A stretch of 64,000 nt of DNA, from contig CM063500.1 of assembly GCA_032207245.1 (NCBI GenBank), positions 36,977,487 through 37,041,486 on the forward strand, written 5' to 3'. The translations under genes and the position numbers were made by a program. Under the pieces are notes generated by a model. It had not been told where the DNA came from. It worked only from the letters and a program-made list of their open reading frames with translations, and did not search any database. The DNA comes from Pardosa pseudoannulata. Its lineage: Eukaryota > Arthropoda > Arachnida > Araneae > Lycosidae. This document shows positions 44,216 through 56,445 of this stretch, piece by piece; within the stretch, counting starts at the first letter, position 1; the number at the start of each line of letters is the position of its first letter.

Positions 44216-45035
44216 CTTGTTTATTCTTGATTCCAGTAAGTACATATGTTCATATAAACATTTGAAAGTATTTTTGTGTCCTTATAACTCATAAACTATG
44301 ACCAGTAGAAGATATAAATTTTACAATCAGAACTGCTATAGTATGTAGTTGTGACAATTCCTTTTTATTGCAATACGCACTCTACCTGACGAAAACTCTC
44401 AATATATCTCAACAAAAACTATTAGACTTTGATTGTTCAATATTGGTATTTAGTACTGTTTTGATTGAAACCTTTACTCTACACAAATTTCAACATGACG
44501 TATTAATGTTGTGAGTGCATACTTCAAAAAGATTTGCTCTATAATTTTGAAATTTGTAACATCTAAACTACCGACCTGTCATTTGATTATAATTTTAACA
44601 CTAAATATGAAAAATCTTGAAAAATAAAGTTAATTAAAGTTGTGGAGCATAAACAATAAGCCGTAAAAGTCGAAATATAGTAATTGGGGATATTAAAATG
44701 ATGTCTAGTTGGGAGCAGGTTGTAACTTTTTGATTGTAATCTGCAATCAATCTGGCTTATAACACTAACAATATACAAATATGTAATTCTATGATATTGA
44801 CCTATTTTTATGCAGTGGAAAATAAATATGCTTTTATAATCCAACTTTTAAAAACAAAAAAAGAAATCCACTACTTCAATAATTTTGAAATATTACTCTC
44901 TTTTGCTTCATGACACAGATTCGATTTAAAAGATATCTATATAAAACGTTTCAATATACAACTTAAAAAGAATTCTGCTTCTCACCCTATCGCTCGTCAC
45001 GTGAGAAACTGAGATTGAACCATACACTATCGCCT
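44216..45035. other. gene-free AT-rich stretch
   Basis: Nothing identifiable. The 85-codon minus frame 44587-44844 has no family resemblance. Confidence 0.4.
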
Positions 45036-45099
45036 CACCAGTTTTAAGTTAATACTAGGGAGTTTAGTTTTATAAGAAGTACACTTTTACACCTAAAAA

Positions 45100-46320
45100 A
45101 GTCGCACCAAGAAGGAGTTTTCAGAATGTGGCGAAAATCGGTTGATATGATGTACATGTACAACAAAACAAAGCTGTTATTCGGGTTGGCACTGATTGAT
45201 AGAGATGAGGGATGTCTTCCTTAGAGATATCGTGCTAAATGCGTCCAAATAGTAATTTAGATCACTAACATGGTGGTTGGGGAGCCCTACCCCTAATGCT
45301 CCAAACGTGCTCAATATGAGAGAGATCCGGTGACCTTGTCGGTCAAGGTAGTGCTCAGAAAGCTCGACGATAAGCAGTAGAAACACGTGCAGTATGGATC
45401 CTGACATTATCTTGCAGAAATATAAACCCACGAGGGCGTAACATGAAGGGCAACACAAAGGGGAGTAGAACTTTGTCGAAGTACTGCTGTACTGTAAAGG
45501 TACCATGGATGACATTCACAGGGGTACAACTATGCAATAAAATGACACTCCAGATCGTCAGTCTTGGTTGTTGGCCAGCATACCAGAATATATTCAAGTT
45601 AATATCCCAAAGTATGTCCAGAGCGTCTCCAGACACGTCTTCCCTGGTACTCATCACTGAAGACTATTCTACTCCAGTCAGTGACATTCTGTTTCGAATG
45701 AGCCCGACGCCACTGCAAACGGGTTAGTTGTTGCAGAAAGGTGAATGGTAATCGGAACAAGGGCCGCGTGACCTCAACCCCTTTCTGTGAGCTGAGTGTG
45801 AATGGTCCTTATGGCCACTGAAGGACTATTTTGGCTTACAAATGATGATAATGATGCATCTGGGGCTGAGTGATGTTCTGGCGATTGGTCGGTCCTCACA
45901 TTCTATTGTTTTTCTAGGCCGACCGCTTTCTTCTTAACGCTGTGGATAATGCCCATGGTTCACCCATTTCTGCCAACATCGCATAATAGTGGCATGGATC
46001 CTGCCCAAATATCGAGTGATTCGGCCATTAGAAGAACCGGCTTCTCTGAGACCTATTACACGTCCTCTCACATTAGCTGGTATCTGCGCATATCTTTAGC
46101 GCACCTGTATGCGAGGTATAGTAACTGTCTACTTAAGTACACAGAATGGAATTCACAAAGAATTTATGACCTGGAATCAAAATTTCTTCTCCTAAATATC
46201 CTGACAGTTGGGAAGATAAGATGCGCCCCAGTGACAGACGTCCATTCATTGGCCGCCAAACATTAAAATTTTGCTTTTTCGAAACCTGCATGCAAATCAA
46301 TTAGTGTCCAATTTGCATTA
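45100..46320 (-). mobile_element. Tc1/mariner-type element relic, second family
   Basis: Minus-strand DNA transposon body about 1.2 kb long. It is noticeably less AT-rich than its surroundings, a usual sign of former coding sequence. It differs from the relic at 14 kb. Exact terminal repeats could not be fixed, so the ends are approximate. Confidence 0.7.
45170..46110 (-). pseudogene. Tc1-like DDE transposase, frameshifted
   Basis: Reading down the minus strand across several frames, family order is kept. ANVRGRVIGLREAGSSNGRI (about 46080-46020) is the HTH domain. IMRCWQKWVNHG follows. SGRPRKT (about 45925) is the GRPR-type linker. VTDWSRIVFSDEY (about 45690-45650) holds the first catalytic Asp. 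FIFLQDNVRIHTA (about 45420-45385) holds the second Asp. SPDLSHIEHVW-like residues, split between frames near 45325-45295, would hold the third acidic residue. Stops and frameshifts occur between each block. Length and order fit a complete Tc1 transposase of about 340 codons that has decayed. Confidence 0.82.
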
Positions 46321-47125
46321 CATCTTTTCATCTAGTTGTGGTTCGTCGTTAGTTTTTTTTCTTTTGTCTAAGATTGTACATTACTTAATCAAACTCCATA
46401 TTTTCTTGACATTACTCTTGATAATATTTTAAATACCATCTTTCACACTTCTCAAAAAATAATAATTCATTTTGACATAGAATAAACAGTCGTCATTACC
46501 TATAAGCAGAAGTTATAATGGTTTAGTTGTAGTCAAAATCTCTTAACCACTTCAATTTCAAATAAAAAATTATTAAATTATTTAATTTTTAATATAGGTG
46601 AAGAATGTAAAAAACTATTTTATCACAAAACTATGACATCTAGTTTTAGAATGAAGGCGTAAGAATAAAAGTTAATTTTAAGTGTTTCAGATTAATTTTT
46701 GAGTATGTACAGATATTTTTAAATTAAGTCTCATTTAACAGTTAGTATAACGTTTACAATAATAAAAAATCTAATTAATGTTTAACTCCTGTAAAAAATA
46801 TATATCATCTTCAAATTAGATTTGACTATTCTTAAGAGCATTTTTAATGAAATATTTAAAAGCAATTCTAATAAAATATTTAAGAGTATTTTCTTAAAAT
46901 ATATGTTAGAATAAATAGAAGAAAAGAGATTTGTGAAAGAAATTAGTCCTTTCATCGAACGAATATATATGTCAAATGTACCAAGAAATTATGTTCATTT
47001 ATCATAGAAATCAGTCAATTTTATGGTAGTACATTTGGTTTCTTTCATAATGAAATTTTAGATGCAGAATATACTTTTTAAGTTTCATCAGTCTCTTATT
47101 TTCGGTATGACAACGGTTATCAGGT
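46321..47125. other. gene-free AT-rich stretch
   Basis: Nothing identifiable. Confidence 0.4.
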
Positions 47126-47400
47126 AAATATTTCTTTACAAAAATAAATAAATAGCCACATAACAATAAAATAACCAAAAGATAAATATTTCTTTACATA
47201 AATAAATATCCATATAACAGTAAAATAACAAAAAGATAAATATTTCTTTACATAAATAAATATCCATATAACAGTAAAATAACAAAAAGGCAAATATTTC
47301 TTTACATAAATAAATAGCCATATAACAGTAAACTATCTACAAAGTAAATATTTCTTTACATAATTAAATAGCCATATAACAGTAAGATAACTAAAAGTCA
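47126..47400. repeat. 54-bp minisatellite
   Basis: Five copies of a roughly 54-bp unit containing AAATATTTCTTTACATAAAT and ATAACAGTAAAATAAC. Because 54 is a multiple of three, a minus frame stays open across three to four units and would read as an 18-residue repeat (MDIYLCKEIFIFLLFYCY-like). I regard this as a consequence of the period, not a gene. Confidence 0.9.
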
Positions 47401-49294
47401 TGCATAGATCAGGATGTATATCAGTTTGATGAGTTCAAGATATTCGACTGTAAATCTTGACATATGAGAAAGTGTGATGTCATGGTGAAACAGAAGTCTT
47501 ACATTAACCTCTTAAATATTTTATAGCTTAAAATCAGAACGATTCTTCTGTTGCCTCGTATTTGCTAGTATCCAATACCTCTGCAGCTATGAATGTTGGT
47601 AGCCATTCTAAAATACCTTTTAGCTCTGGGAAAAAATGCCATTTATTATATCTTCTTTAATTTTAATGTCAAAAATTACAATATATCTTTCTCGTCTAGC
47701 CACATTAAATTACTCCAAAGACTTTATAAAAAGCAAATACCAATACATTCTTCATCATTTTTAATATTTTATTTACCTATAGTATGTTTAATTCAGAAAT
47801 AAATGAATGGGGGTGAGTTAGATAATGTTTCCTAATAACAGTGAATTATTATCATTGTTATCTAATATGAGTAGACAGAACGGATATACGTAGATCACAT
47901 TGACACTTTCTGGATACTGCTAAACTGAAGACGTCAAACTGAATAAAATTTAGGAGTGTTCAAAGCAAAGATTTAAAGCCTAAAGTTATCCATTTGTTGG
48001 AATTGATGCAAAATATACTTTTACAGCCTCATGAATCTCTTTTTTTTTCTAACAGCGTAAAGATTTCTTTATACGAATAGTCAAATAATACTAAAGTTAT
48101 TCAAAGACAACGAAGATAAGGGAAAATAAATTGAATATTTTTTTCAGATTGAGAGTTCTGCATCGACTCTCAGTATTACTGTAAGAGAAGGTACAATGCA
48201 ATTGTAAACCACGAGTCTTACATTAACTTCAAAACAAAGTTATAAAGATATTTAGTTTTGTATAGTTACTTGGAAATGTATTCTGTGACTCTAGGTTGAT
48301 GGCTTTGACCAGTTATATACTTCTGAAGAAAGAGACATACAGAGATATTTCCCCATTGGTGTTTGGGGTCATCTTCAATCACACTGTGAATCTCTAAAAA
48401 AGGTACTAACGTATTATCATCATTTATGATTTTAGAAATAAGGCGGTGTGGTCTATCATAAAGTAGTTATGCAGTTTCTTTGCAGATGTTCACACTCTCG
48501 TTTTCATTGTTTTGTTAAATTATGCAGTACCCAAGATTAAATTAATATCTCTACATGCAGTTCTCCATAAATACTTATACGCATGCAATAATAGAAAAAC
48601 GAGAGATAAATTATTAAATTTCATTGAATCTTTTAACTTAAAATTTCATTTTAAATTAGTAAATGTCTTTTAATCAAGGATAGATAAAAAGCAAGACTTG
48701 CAATGAACAGGAAATTCCATCGCTTACAATTATAAGTTTTTCTGTGTGTTCAAATTCTTTAATTTGGAGGATATGAAAGCTTTTGGTCTTTTCTTTTCTA
48801 TCTTCTTAACTAAGATCGAGTTCTGGATGCACTAATTATCATGTAAGTGCATTTGTTCCAATATAAAATGCTATTTATCGGAAGAGAAAAGTTCCTGCCT
48901 TGATTGCTAGTGTATTTTGTGACTTCAAATTTATATCTTGAATCTTAAAAAAAATAAACTTAATATAAATCAGTTAAAATCATGTTTCAATGTATTTTCA
49001 GTTTTCTACAATATTAGTGTCATAAACTTTTTCCATACCTTCAAGAATTGCTTTGGATGAGATGTCAGATTATTTTTGTATTATTTGGTGAGTGCAGAGG
49101 TTACTATTAATTCACATGCCTGATATAATTTTGGAATCTATGACTGACGAAATTGTATACTTTTTTCATATTAGCTTCCACGAGAGACTTTTTTCTGCAA
49201 TTTTCCAAAAGTATTCCAAGATTGATCTTCGTTTCTAATTGCTAATTATATACGTTCAAAGGTATTCTTAATGGTTCAACCTCGCTTCAATATA
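47401..49294. other. gene-free AT-rich stretch
   Basis: No gene or repeat recognised. The 69-codon frame 47593-47802 has no known family. Confidence 0.4.
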
Positions 49295-49354
49295 GCAAGG
49301 GTCTCATTAGCCATCATGTGGCAAAAATGTATACTATAACCCTCCAAACCAAAA
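49295..49354 (+). mobile_element. SINE 3' fragment, copy 4
   Basis: Only the tail half of the SINE: GGTCTCATTAGCCATCATGT, GTATACTATAACCCTCC and CCAAACCAAAACAG. It is more diverged than the other copies and lacks the tRNA-like head, so it is an old or 5'-truncated insertion. Confidence 0.78.
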
Positions 49355-49745
49355 CAGACAATTACAGAACAATACTGCTTTGCGTTTAACTCGAACTTTC
49401 GTAATTAAATATGTAATATGTGATAGTTAATTACAATTTGTTCCACAAATTAGTAAATTTACATTTTTAGAGAATTTTCTTTATTGCTGACATCGTCTGC
49501 ACTATCTCAACTTCGGAATAACATAATTATCCCAACAATAATCAGGAATAAATCCTAAGTCATCATGGTAGCGTATTACTTTTCACTCGTGGCGCATGTC
49601 ACTCGAAATAAAAAAATTAGCCACAATAGCATAGTGGTTTGTTATCAGCAGCAATACGGTTTTTTGAAACAAAATTTGTAGTGTTTATGTGGAGTGTTTT
49701 TGTCGACAGTTTTGCTACACGTGATGCAAAAGGGAACTACTACTT
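49355..49745. other. gene-free AT-rich stretch
   Basis: Nothing identifiable before the 367-bp doublet. Confidence 0.4.
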
Positions 49746-50495
49746 AAAGATAATTCTAAAAGGCTGCAAACGTCCATGACAATAGTATGATTCGTGCCCA
49801 CGAACTCTGTTTTCAGAGAACAGTTTTGGAATAAAAGGTTAAACTAAGTCAGTACCTACTGCTGAAAAATAATTTTGATCGGCAGAAAACTTACATGGTC
49901 CTAATGCTATTTAGAAATTAGAAACAGTGAGGTATCGAAAGACTCTGCTAGTAAGCATGCAAATGAATTTTTCTAAAATTTCAGTATTGGTCAAGAAATA
50001 TACTAGTATTGACTGATTACTATGAAATTCAAAAAATTCTATCTTGTAATATTCCATATATAATTTCCATTCAAAATAGTTTGATTAAGAACTAGTCGTT
50101 ACATTCGTGTAACTTTAAAAATAACTCTAAAAGGCTGCGAACATTCATGCCATTAGTATGATTCATGCCCACGAGCACTGTTTTCAGAGAACAGGTTTGG
50201 GATGACAGGATAATCTAAGTCAGCACCTACTGCTGAAAATTGATTTTGATTAGCAAAAACTTACATGGTCCTTGTTGTATTAGAAATTAGAAACAGCGAG
50301 GTATCGAAAGACTCTACTCATAAGCATGCAAATGAATTTTTCTAATGATTTTTTCTAAAATTCAGTATTGGTCAAGAAATATACTAGTATTGACTGATTA
50401 CTATGAAATTCAAAAAATTCTATCTTGTAATATTCAACATATAATTTCGATTAAAAATAGTTTGATTAAGAACTAGTCGTTACATTCGTGTAACT
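49746..50495. repeat. 367-bp tandem doublet
   Basis: Two copies joined head to tail (about 49746-50113 and 50114-50495). They share CTAAAAGGCTGC, TTTTCAGAGAACAG, AGGTATCGAAAGACTCT, ATACTAGTATTGACTGATTA and AACTAGTCGTTACATTCGTG. Identity is high, with a short duplicated TTTTTCTAA-type indel in the second copy (near 50340). Confidence 0.9.
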
Positions 50496-50841
50496 CCTTA
50501 TCTTTTTTTACTTGTAATTTTTAAAATCGGTGTCCCACATTTTATATGTAAGCATTATATGTATAGAATTGCAGGAAAATAAAGCCAATTAAAAAGTGTA
50601 TATAATATTTTATATAAACTGTATTATAATTTTAAATAAATTCATAAAATAATTATTTTATACTATCTTAATTTACTTTTCAGATTCCAGTAAAACAAAT
50701 ATTATTTCATAAATAACATTAAAACAAAAAAGTAAATTTATATGTATTTAATAAAATTTTAAATCCAATTGTACATTTCTCTTTTGTAGTAGATGAAAAT
50801 TTTTGCCAGTTTACACGTTTTATTTTCCTTTTATGCAAACA
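50496..50841. other. gene-free AT-rich stretch
   Basis: Nothing identifiable. Confidence 0.4.
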
Positions 50842-51224
50842 GTTACAATCAAGGTTGGAAAAAAAATCATGATTTAAAAAAAAAATAAAAAAAAATCAGA
50901 TTTATTTGATTAAAATCAAATTTTTTGATTTAAATAGAATATTTTTTTTTTCTGAATACTAATTTTAATTGTTGTTTTTATGTTTTTTGCAATAAACATA
51001 TAATAGTTTGTTATAAGTAACATCTTACCTATCTAGTATATTCTGCACAATGATTACCTAAAATTAAATATATAAATTTTTATCTAAATACATTCCATTA
51101 TTTTTTAAATGGATAGTGCAAACTAAATAAGATGTAAATTTAAAGAACAAATTAAATATTCTTTTAATGCAAACTATTTATTAAAAAATAAATCACAATT
51201 ATTTCAATATTTTTAAGCACCGAA

Positions 51225-51640
51225 TTATGGATTTAATTGTTTCAATAAAAACACTAGCTTTGATGCTTTATCCACTCCTAATTGGTTAGCCGAGTGATGG
51301 CCGAATGGTTAGGGTGCTGGCCTTCGGAACCGGAGCTCGTGGGTTCGAATCCCACTATGGCATGGATGTTGGTAGCCGTTCGGAATCGGCTTTAAGCAGT
51401 AGGTCCCTATCTCATTAGCCCTCGTGTTGCAAAAAATAGACCGTAGCGCTCCAAAACAACCAACCGACCTAATTGTTTATTAAAATTAGAGTGAACGATA
51501 CCAAAAGAAGAAAACTGTCTTTCCATTCCAGCAGATGAAGCCAAGGCTGTTGTTATTTTGTATTCAAACTGGATTTCAAGTTCTGTAATACTTTCTTTAC
51601 CTCCCATTAAATGAATTATGTCAGTCATAATCAATCATTG
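51225..51640 (-). pseudogene. hAT transposase C-terminal (dimerisation) remnant
   Basis: Minus strand. A frame from about 51634 reads through LASSAGMERQFSSFGIVHSN to NKQLG at the SINE border (about 51470). After the SINE the same frame continues NQLGVDKASKLVFLLKQLN (about 51287-51228). The S-x-x-x-ERxFS-x-FG-x-x-HS...RLG-V-xKASKL pattern is the hATC dimerisation domain of hAT transposases. The upstream catalytic region is not recognisable. The SINE breaks the frame, so the gene is dead. Confidence 0.85.
51288..51467 (+). mobile_element. tRNA-derived SINE, copy 5
   Basis: Well-preserved plus-strand copy, about 180 bp: ATGGCCGAATGGTTAGGG (A box), GGGTTCGAATCCC (B box), the shared body and a CAAAACAACCAACC tail. 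The target duplication is CCTAATTGGTT (51277-51287) and CCTAATTGTTT (51468-51478), 11 bp with one mismatch. It falls in hAT coding sequence, so both flanks can be read as one protein domain. Confidence 0.95.
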
Positions 51641-51876
51641 TACTACCCCTACTATATACTTTCTGATAACAACTCCTAAATTCTTGGAAAGCACATGCTA
51701 TCTATTTACACTTATTTACTTATTGGTATTACTGTGCTGACTGATTCCCAGTTTTCCTGTCTTTGGAATATAGGTTTTAAAAGATGGTTTAAATTAATGA
51801 TTTTTTCAAAAAAATCAACTGATTTAAATCATGATTTAAATAAATTGATTTATATCATGCCAACCCTGGTTACAAT

Positions 51877-52699
51877 CTTTTTATAAAGTTATTTATGTCT
51901 AAAATTTCTAAAAATTAAATTCGTTAAAAATGTTAGATTAAATACGAAAACTCTTGAAATGAAGTTACTTAATATTTTCTCGGTAGACTTGATGCATTCT
52001 TTTGATAAATGAACTTATTCATTTCCCGAATTTGTGATGGAGCATTATGCAAACTCTTTGCTCGTAGTAATTTATTTTCATTAGAAATAACTTAATATTT
52101 TACTTTCATCTGAAATAGAGGCTCACAATGTCTACAGATTTTTCATTTTTACGTTTTTGCCCATGGAAGTCAGAAATATCGTTGCAGTCATACGGAATGT
52201 AATGTATGATTTAAATAAATTAAGTTATTCATTGCGGTAACCAACTCGGAGAAGAATTTTAAATAATTCTAAGCATGTTTAGGAACACTAAACAGAATAA
52301 ACTAAAGTTTTTAACTTCGATGGAGTTTTTACGATTAACGTTTTCAGTTATATTTCCAAATTCTCCGTCGGAGATGCATACAATTTTCGCTAAAAAGGAC
52401 AGAAAACTTTCAATCTAATTTATTTAGATTTTGATCAATGAGGTTGTAAATTTTATGCAATATTAACAGTATGTTTATCTAAATGTACTTACAATATCAA
52501 AGTAAAATTTTTAATTATTAATTATTTCAAAGGTAATATGTTGAAAATTTCTTTTACATATAAGATGATAATCTTTCAGTATACAATAACTGTAAGACCT
52601 TAGAAAAAAACTTATATATAGTTATATATGTACTTATATATACTTATATATGTTAGTTGAAAATATAGACAGAAAAATAATATAAAATTAACTTATTAA
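51877..52699. other. gene-free AT-rich stretch
   Basis: Nothing identifiable. Confidence 0.4.
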
Positions 52700-52750
52700 C
52701 ACAACTACATTCCGTTGGTGTTGATGCTGTGACGGCTACGGGTCGTCACA
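52700..52750 (+). mobile_element. terminal fragment of the small LTR-like element
   Basis: 51 bp (ACTACATTCCGTTG ... GGTCGTCACA) matching the 3' end of 23328-23498 with a few substitutions. The rest of the element is absent. Confidence 0.65.
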
Positions 52751-53870
52751 AGAGTCAGCAGGAATCTTGTGAAATATTTCAGATGGCCGAAGTAATTGAT
52801 TAAAATATATTTATTTAAAATTAATAAAATCCCTTAATACAAGATATAGTTCTGAATTTTTGTTAATACTTCCTGTTAAAAAGTTTTATTACTTTCTGGT
52901 AAGGAGAAAATCAAGAACTGTATCTATGGAACTTCGATTTTTAATATTTTGACGATGATATCTCACATCTACAAAATGTGTGTATTTAGTTATAATGCAC
53001 AGCTATTTGTTTTTAACACATTGTATGCGGGACACTTACTAGCACGTTTTCTGACGATTCTAGCACGTTTTCTGACGATTGATACTTGAACGCGGGTCAC
53101 GAACTAAAACGGGTTAGTGTAACAACATGGTTTGTTTGTGGGTACAAAAATAACGATATATACAGGAAAACGAAACTGAATGTTCTATTCTACTACATAG
53201 ATTCTGGAAAAATTTAGGCAAATAAAAACTAGTTGTTACATTATCAGTTTTATGATTGCTCTTTTCATTTTTTACAATGTAAAATATTTCATATATAACA
53301 TAATTCGAAAATATTAAATCCATATACTACTAATTTTATTTGATTTTTCATATTTATGATACTATTATAAATTTATTCTCTAAAAAATATATTTTTATTT
53401 ACAAAAATCTTATAGTTGACATTTATATATTTCTATTTATATATTTGTTTATATATTTCAATATAAAATATGAAAAGTTAAAAAAAATTTTTTTAAATTT
53501 CGATCTATTGAGATTTAACTGAAAAACTAAATTTACGGTCAAAACACTCGCTCCCGGTACAATTCCGCTGCAAAATGTAACAGAAGACAATGTGTTAAAA
53601 TGCATTTAAGCTGGACTAAACAAATATTACATTGGAACTATTCTCAAAGTGACAGTGCTTGAGAATAGAACAATACCAACGGAACGTTTCAACGTATTCA
53701 TATGAAGGTGAAAAAATGCATTCTAAGTGATTAAAGCAAACCATTTTAACATCGCTTTAAAAAAAAAAAAAAAAAAAAAAACTCAAGAAACTTTTAGAGA
53801 ATAACTGAAAATTTTTACTGTTATATTTTTCCTTTTTTAAGAAATGAAAGAATTATCTCAATTTCTGAAA
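52751..53870. other. gene-free stretch with poly(A) run
   Basis: Contains a 21-bp doublet TCTAGCACGTTTTCTGACGA-type at 53036-53079 and a run of about 22 A at 53759-53780. The A run could be the tail of an old retroposed sequence, but nothing recognisable lies upstream. Confidence 0.35.
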
Positions 53871-55268
53871 AAAAAATAGTTTATATTATTTCAGTACCAT
53901 ACCTTTCCATTGTCAAAACGTACGAACAGTCACATATTCACAAAATCCAAGAAAATTAAAACTTCTCTCATAAATTATTATCTTAATTCCTTTTGACTTC
54001 AAAGAAGACAGAAACAATATTTAAAGTAGCGTAAATCGTAATTTACAACTTCAGATTTCATTATGAAATAATCTCGTAACATTTATTAAATTATGTTGCA
54101 TAGATTTAAAGAACGTTTTATTAGCATCAAGAAACATAAAGAATAGACAGGGATTGAAAAGCACTATCGGAAAAAAATCAGTTTATATTATTTCAGTACC
54201 ATACCTTTCCATCTTCAAAACGTACACAAAGTCACATATAGCCGAAAGACGGCCGAATGGTTAGAGTGCTGGCCTTCGGAACCGGAGGTCGTGGATTCGA
54301 ATCCCACTAGGGCATGGATGTTCGTAGCCGTTCGGAATCGGCTTTAAGCAGTAGGTCCCGGTCTCATTAGCCCTCGTGTTGCAAAAAGTAGACCGTAGCG
54401 CTCGAAAACCAAATCAAACCAAAGTCACACATGAACAAATTCCAAGAAAAATAAAACTTCTCTCATACATTATCATCTTAATTCCTTTTGACTTCAAAGA
54501 AGACAGAAACAACATTTAAAGAAGCGTAAATCGTAATTTACAAATTTAGATTTCATTATGAAATAATCTCGTAAGATTTATTAAATTGTGTTGCCCAGAT
54601 TTAAAAACGTTTCATTATCAGCAAGAAATATAAAGAACAGACGGGGATTGAAAAGCGCTATCAGAAAAAAAAAATCAGTTTATATTATTTCAGTACCATA
54701 CGTTTCTATCTTCAAAACGTACACAGAGTCACATATGCACAAAATCCAAGAAAATTAAAACTTCTCTCATAAATTATTATCTTAATTCCTTTTGACTTCA
54801 AAGAACACAGAAACAATATTTAAAGAAGCGTAAATTGTAATTTACAAATTTAGACTTCATTATGAAATAATCTCGTAACATTTATTAAATTGTATTGCAA
54901 AGATTTAAAGAACATTTTATTATCAACAAGAAACATAAAGAATAGACAGGGATTGAAAAGCACTATCGGAAAAAAATCAGTTTATATTATTTCAGTACCA
55001 TACCTTTCCATCTTCAAAACATACACACCGTCACATATGTACAAAATCCAAGAAAAGTAAAACTTCTCTTATAAATTATCATCTTAATTCCTTTTGACTT
55101 CAAAAAAGACAGAAATAATATTTAAAGAAGAGTAAATCATAATTTACAAATTCAGATTTCATTATGAAATAATCTCGTAACATTTATTAAATTGTGTTGC
55201 AAAGATTTAAAGGACGTTTTATTATCAGCAAGAAACATAAAGAATAGACAGGGATTGAAAAGCGCTAC
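53871..55268. repeat. 300-bp satellite with SINE insertion
   Basis: Four to five units marked by TATTATTTCAGTACCATAC, at about 53886, 54187, 54683 and 54981. The period is 299-301 bp once the SINE in the second unit is subtracted. Shared blocks include TTCCTTTTGACTTCAAAGAA and ATTATGAAATAATCTCGTAA. The last unit ends near 55265. Confidence 0.92.
54241..54420 (+). mobile_element. tRNA-derived SINE, copy 6
   Basis: Plus-strand copy about 180 bp long: ACGGCCGAATGGTTAGAG, GGATTCGAATCCC, the shared body and an AAACCAAATCAAACC tail. Flanks AAAGTCACATAT (54229-54240) and AAAGTCACACAT (54421-54432) form a roughly 12-bp target duplication with one difference. Sister satellite units read CAGAGTCACATATGCAC at this point, confirming the empty site. 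Confidence 0.95.
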
Positions 55269-55801
55269 ATTTAAATTGCGGCAGCTTTGTGCCTAATAGA
55301 ATTAATTATTTCCTAAAGAATAGCAATTAGTCTTCCTGCTTCAAATGGAAAGCACGTAGTCTTAGAAGTACGAATTCGTCTGGAAATCAGCAGAGAGATT
55401 TCAGAGTTACTGTCTATTTCGGGAATAAAATAAATTATCTGCTGACGAAATCTTTACTTAGGGAATATATTTCGCAGATATCCCACAAGTGGAGGGGCGA
55501 AAATCCGCAAAATTGTAGTAGAGGAATGTAATCTTAGTAATAAATTTCTAGAGTTTAAAATATCTTCATGCAAAGAAACAAAACTCTTTAAATAATTTCA
55601 AAATCCTCAATTTTTAACTACGTTGTTAAAATAACATGCTATGTTACAAATTAAATTAGAGAAAATGTAAGTATCGTTTTGCAATGAGATATAATAGATT
55701 AGGTTAAAATATTATAAAATAATAGTTTTTATGTATGTTATATACAGGTAATTTTATTATAATTTGACGATATATTTCTTAAGTGAATAAGATGAGCTTT
55801 T
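55269..55801. other. gene-free stretch
   Basis: Nothing identifiable. Confidence 0.4.
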
Positions 55802-55870
55802 TGGTTTGGTTTGGAATGCTACGGTCTACTTTTTGCAACACGGGGGCTAATGAGACCGGGGCCTACAGCT
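55802..55870 (-). mobile_element. SINE 3' part, copy 7, cut by a MITE
   Basis: Reversed SINE tail and body (TTGGTTTGGTTTGGA, GCTACGGTCTACTTTTTGC, GCTAATGAGACCGGG) running to GCTTAA. There the family A MITE begins, at the TTAA that is part of the SINE's own GCTTAAAGCCG. The tRNA-like half that should resume on the other side is missing. Confidence 0.85.
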
Positions 55871-55873
55871 TAA

Positions 55874-56387
55874 TCTAACACCTCGAGGAAAAAAAGTCTC
55901 CAAAATACGTTAAAGATTTACTGTGTCAATGGCCAAAACGTTCTATTATTTTTCCCTTCACTCTTTGTCGACTAGAAAGGAATACGGAAAACCTACCCTC
56001 GTTATTGTTCCTCTACTTCCGATTATAAATAGATATATAAATAGATGTTATAGATTGTTAATTTTTAATACACATAAGGCTCGTCAGATCTCGAAGATCA
56101 TCCCATAAGAAATAATGGATTCTAAAAGTACAAATAAAATATTCTTTGAAACTTATTTATATTTTGTTACGAAAGTCATCAAAGATATTTAAATGGTGCA
56201 ATTAGAGATACATCTGTTACCGCAAACGAAATACTTCGAAATAAAGATTTACAAAGACATGAAAAGCTATCAGCGTCTTAGTGCCTCAGGGGGTAGGGGT
56301 GCATCTTCAATAAATATCAGTCAAAGAGGGATGCAGTTCCTAAACAATCGACCTGATCCTTCTACCGCAAAACTCCATGGAGGAAAA
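55874..56387 (-). mobile_element. piggyBac-type MITE, family A, copy 3 (truncated)
   Basis: Minus-strand relative of the elements at 6081 and 17582. It shares AAAAAGTCTCCAAAATACG, ATAAGAAATAATGGATTCTA, TATCAGCGTCTTAGTGCCTC and CAAAACTCCATGGAGGAAAA. One end meets TTAA at 55870-55873. The other terminal repeat and about 120 bp are absent, replaced by a short tandem ATCATTATGCTGAAAC repeat. Confidence 0.82.
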
Positions 56388-56445
56388 ATATCATTATGCT
56401 GAAACAATCATTATGCTGCAATAAAACATCATTATGCTGAAATGC
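56388..56445. repeat. 16-bp tandem at broken MITE end
   Basis: Three near copies of ATCATTATGCTGAAAC, with a variant CAATAAAAC spacer, starting exactly where MITE homology stops. Confidence 0.75.

Larger units (their letters stand above)
50850..51868 (-). mobile_element. hAT element with 8-bp target duplication
   Basis: About 1.02 kb flanked by a perfect 8-bp duplication GTTACAAT (50842-50849 and 51869-51876), diagnostic of hAT transposition. Ends are CAAGGTTGG on the left and CCAACCCTG on the right, followed inward by inverted runs rich in TGATTTAAATCA words (50880-50945 and 51790-51855). The interior keeps the C-terminal part of a hAT transposase on the minus strand, interrupted by a SINE. 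Much of the coding region is missing, so it is non-autonomous. Confidence 0.93.

Noticed and set aside
45443..46266. Plus-strand frames of 94 and 105 codons
   Set aside because: They lie antisense to the decayed Tc1 transposase. The protein motifs are on the minus strand.
53759..53780. Poly(A) run as the tail of a retrogene or LINE
   Set aside because: No recognisable coding or LINE sequence lies upstream and no target duplication is visible.
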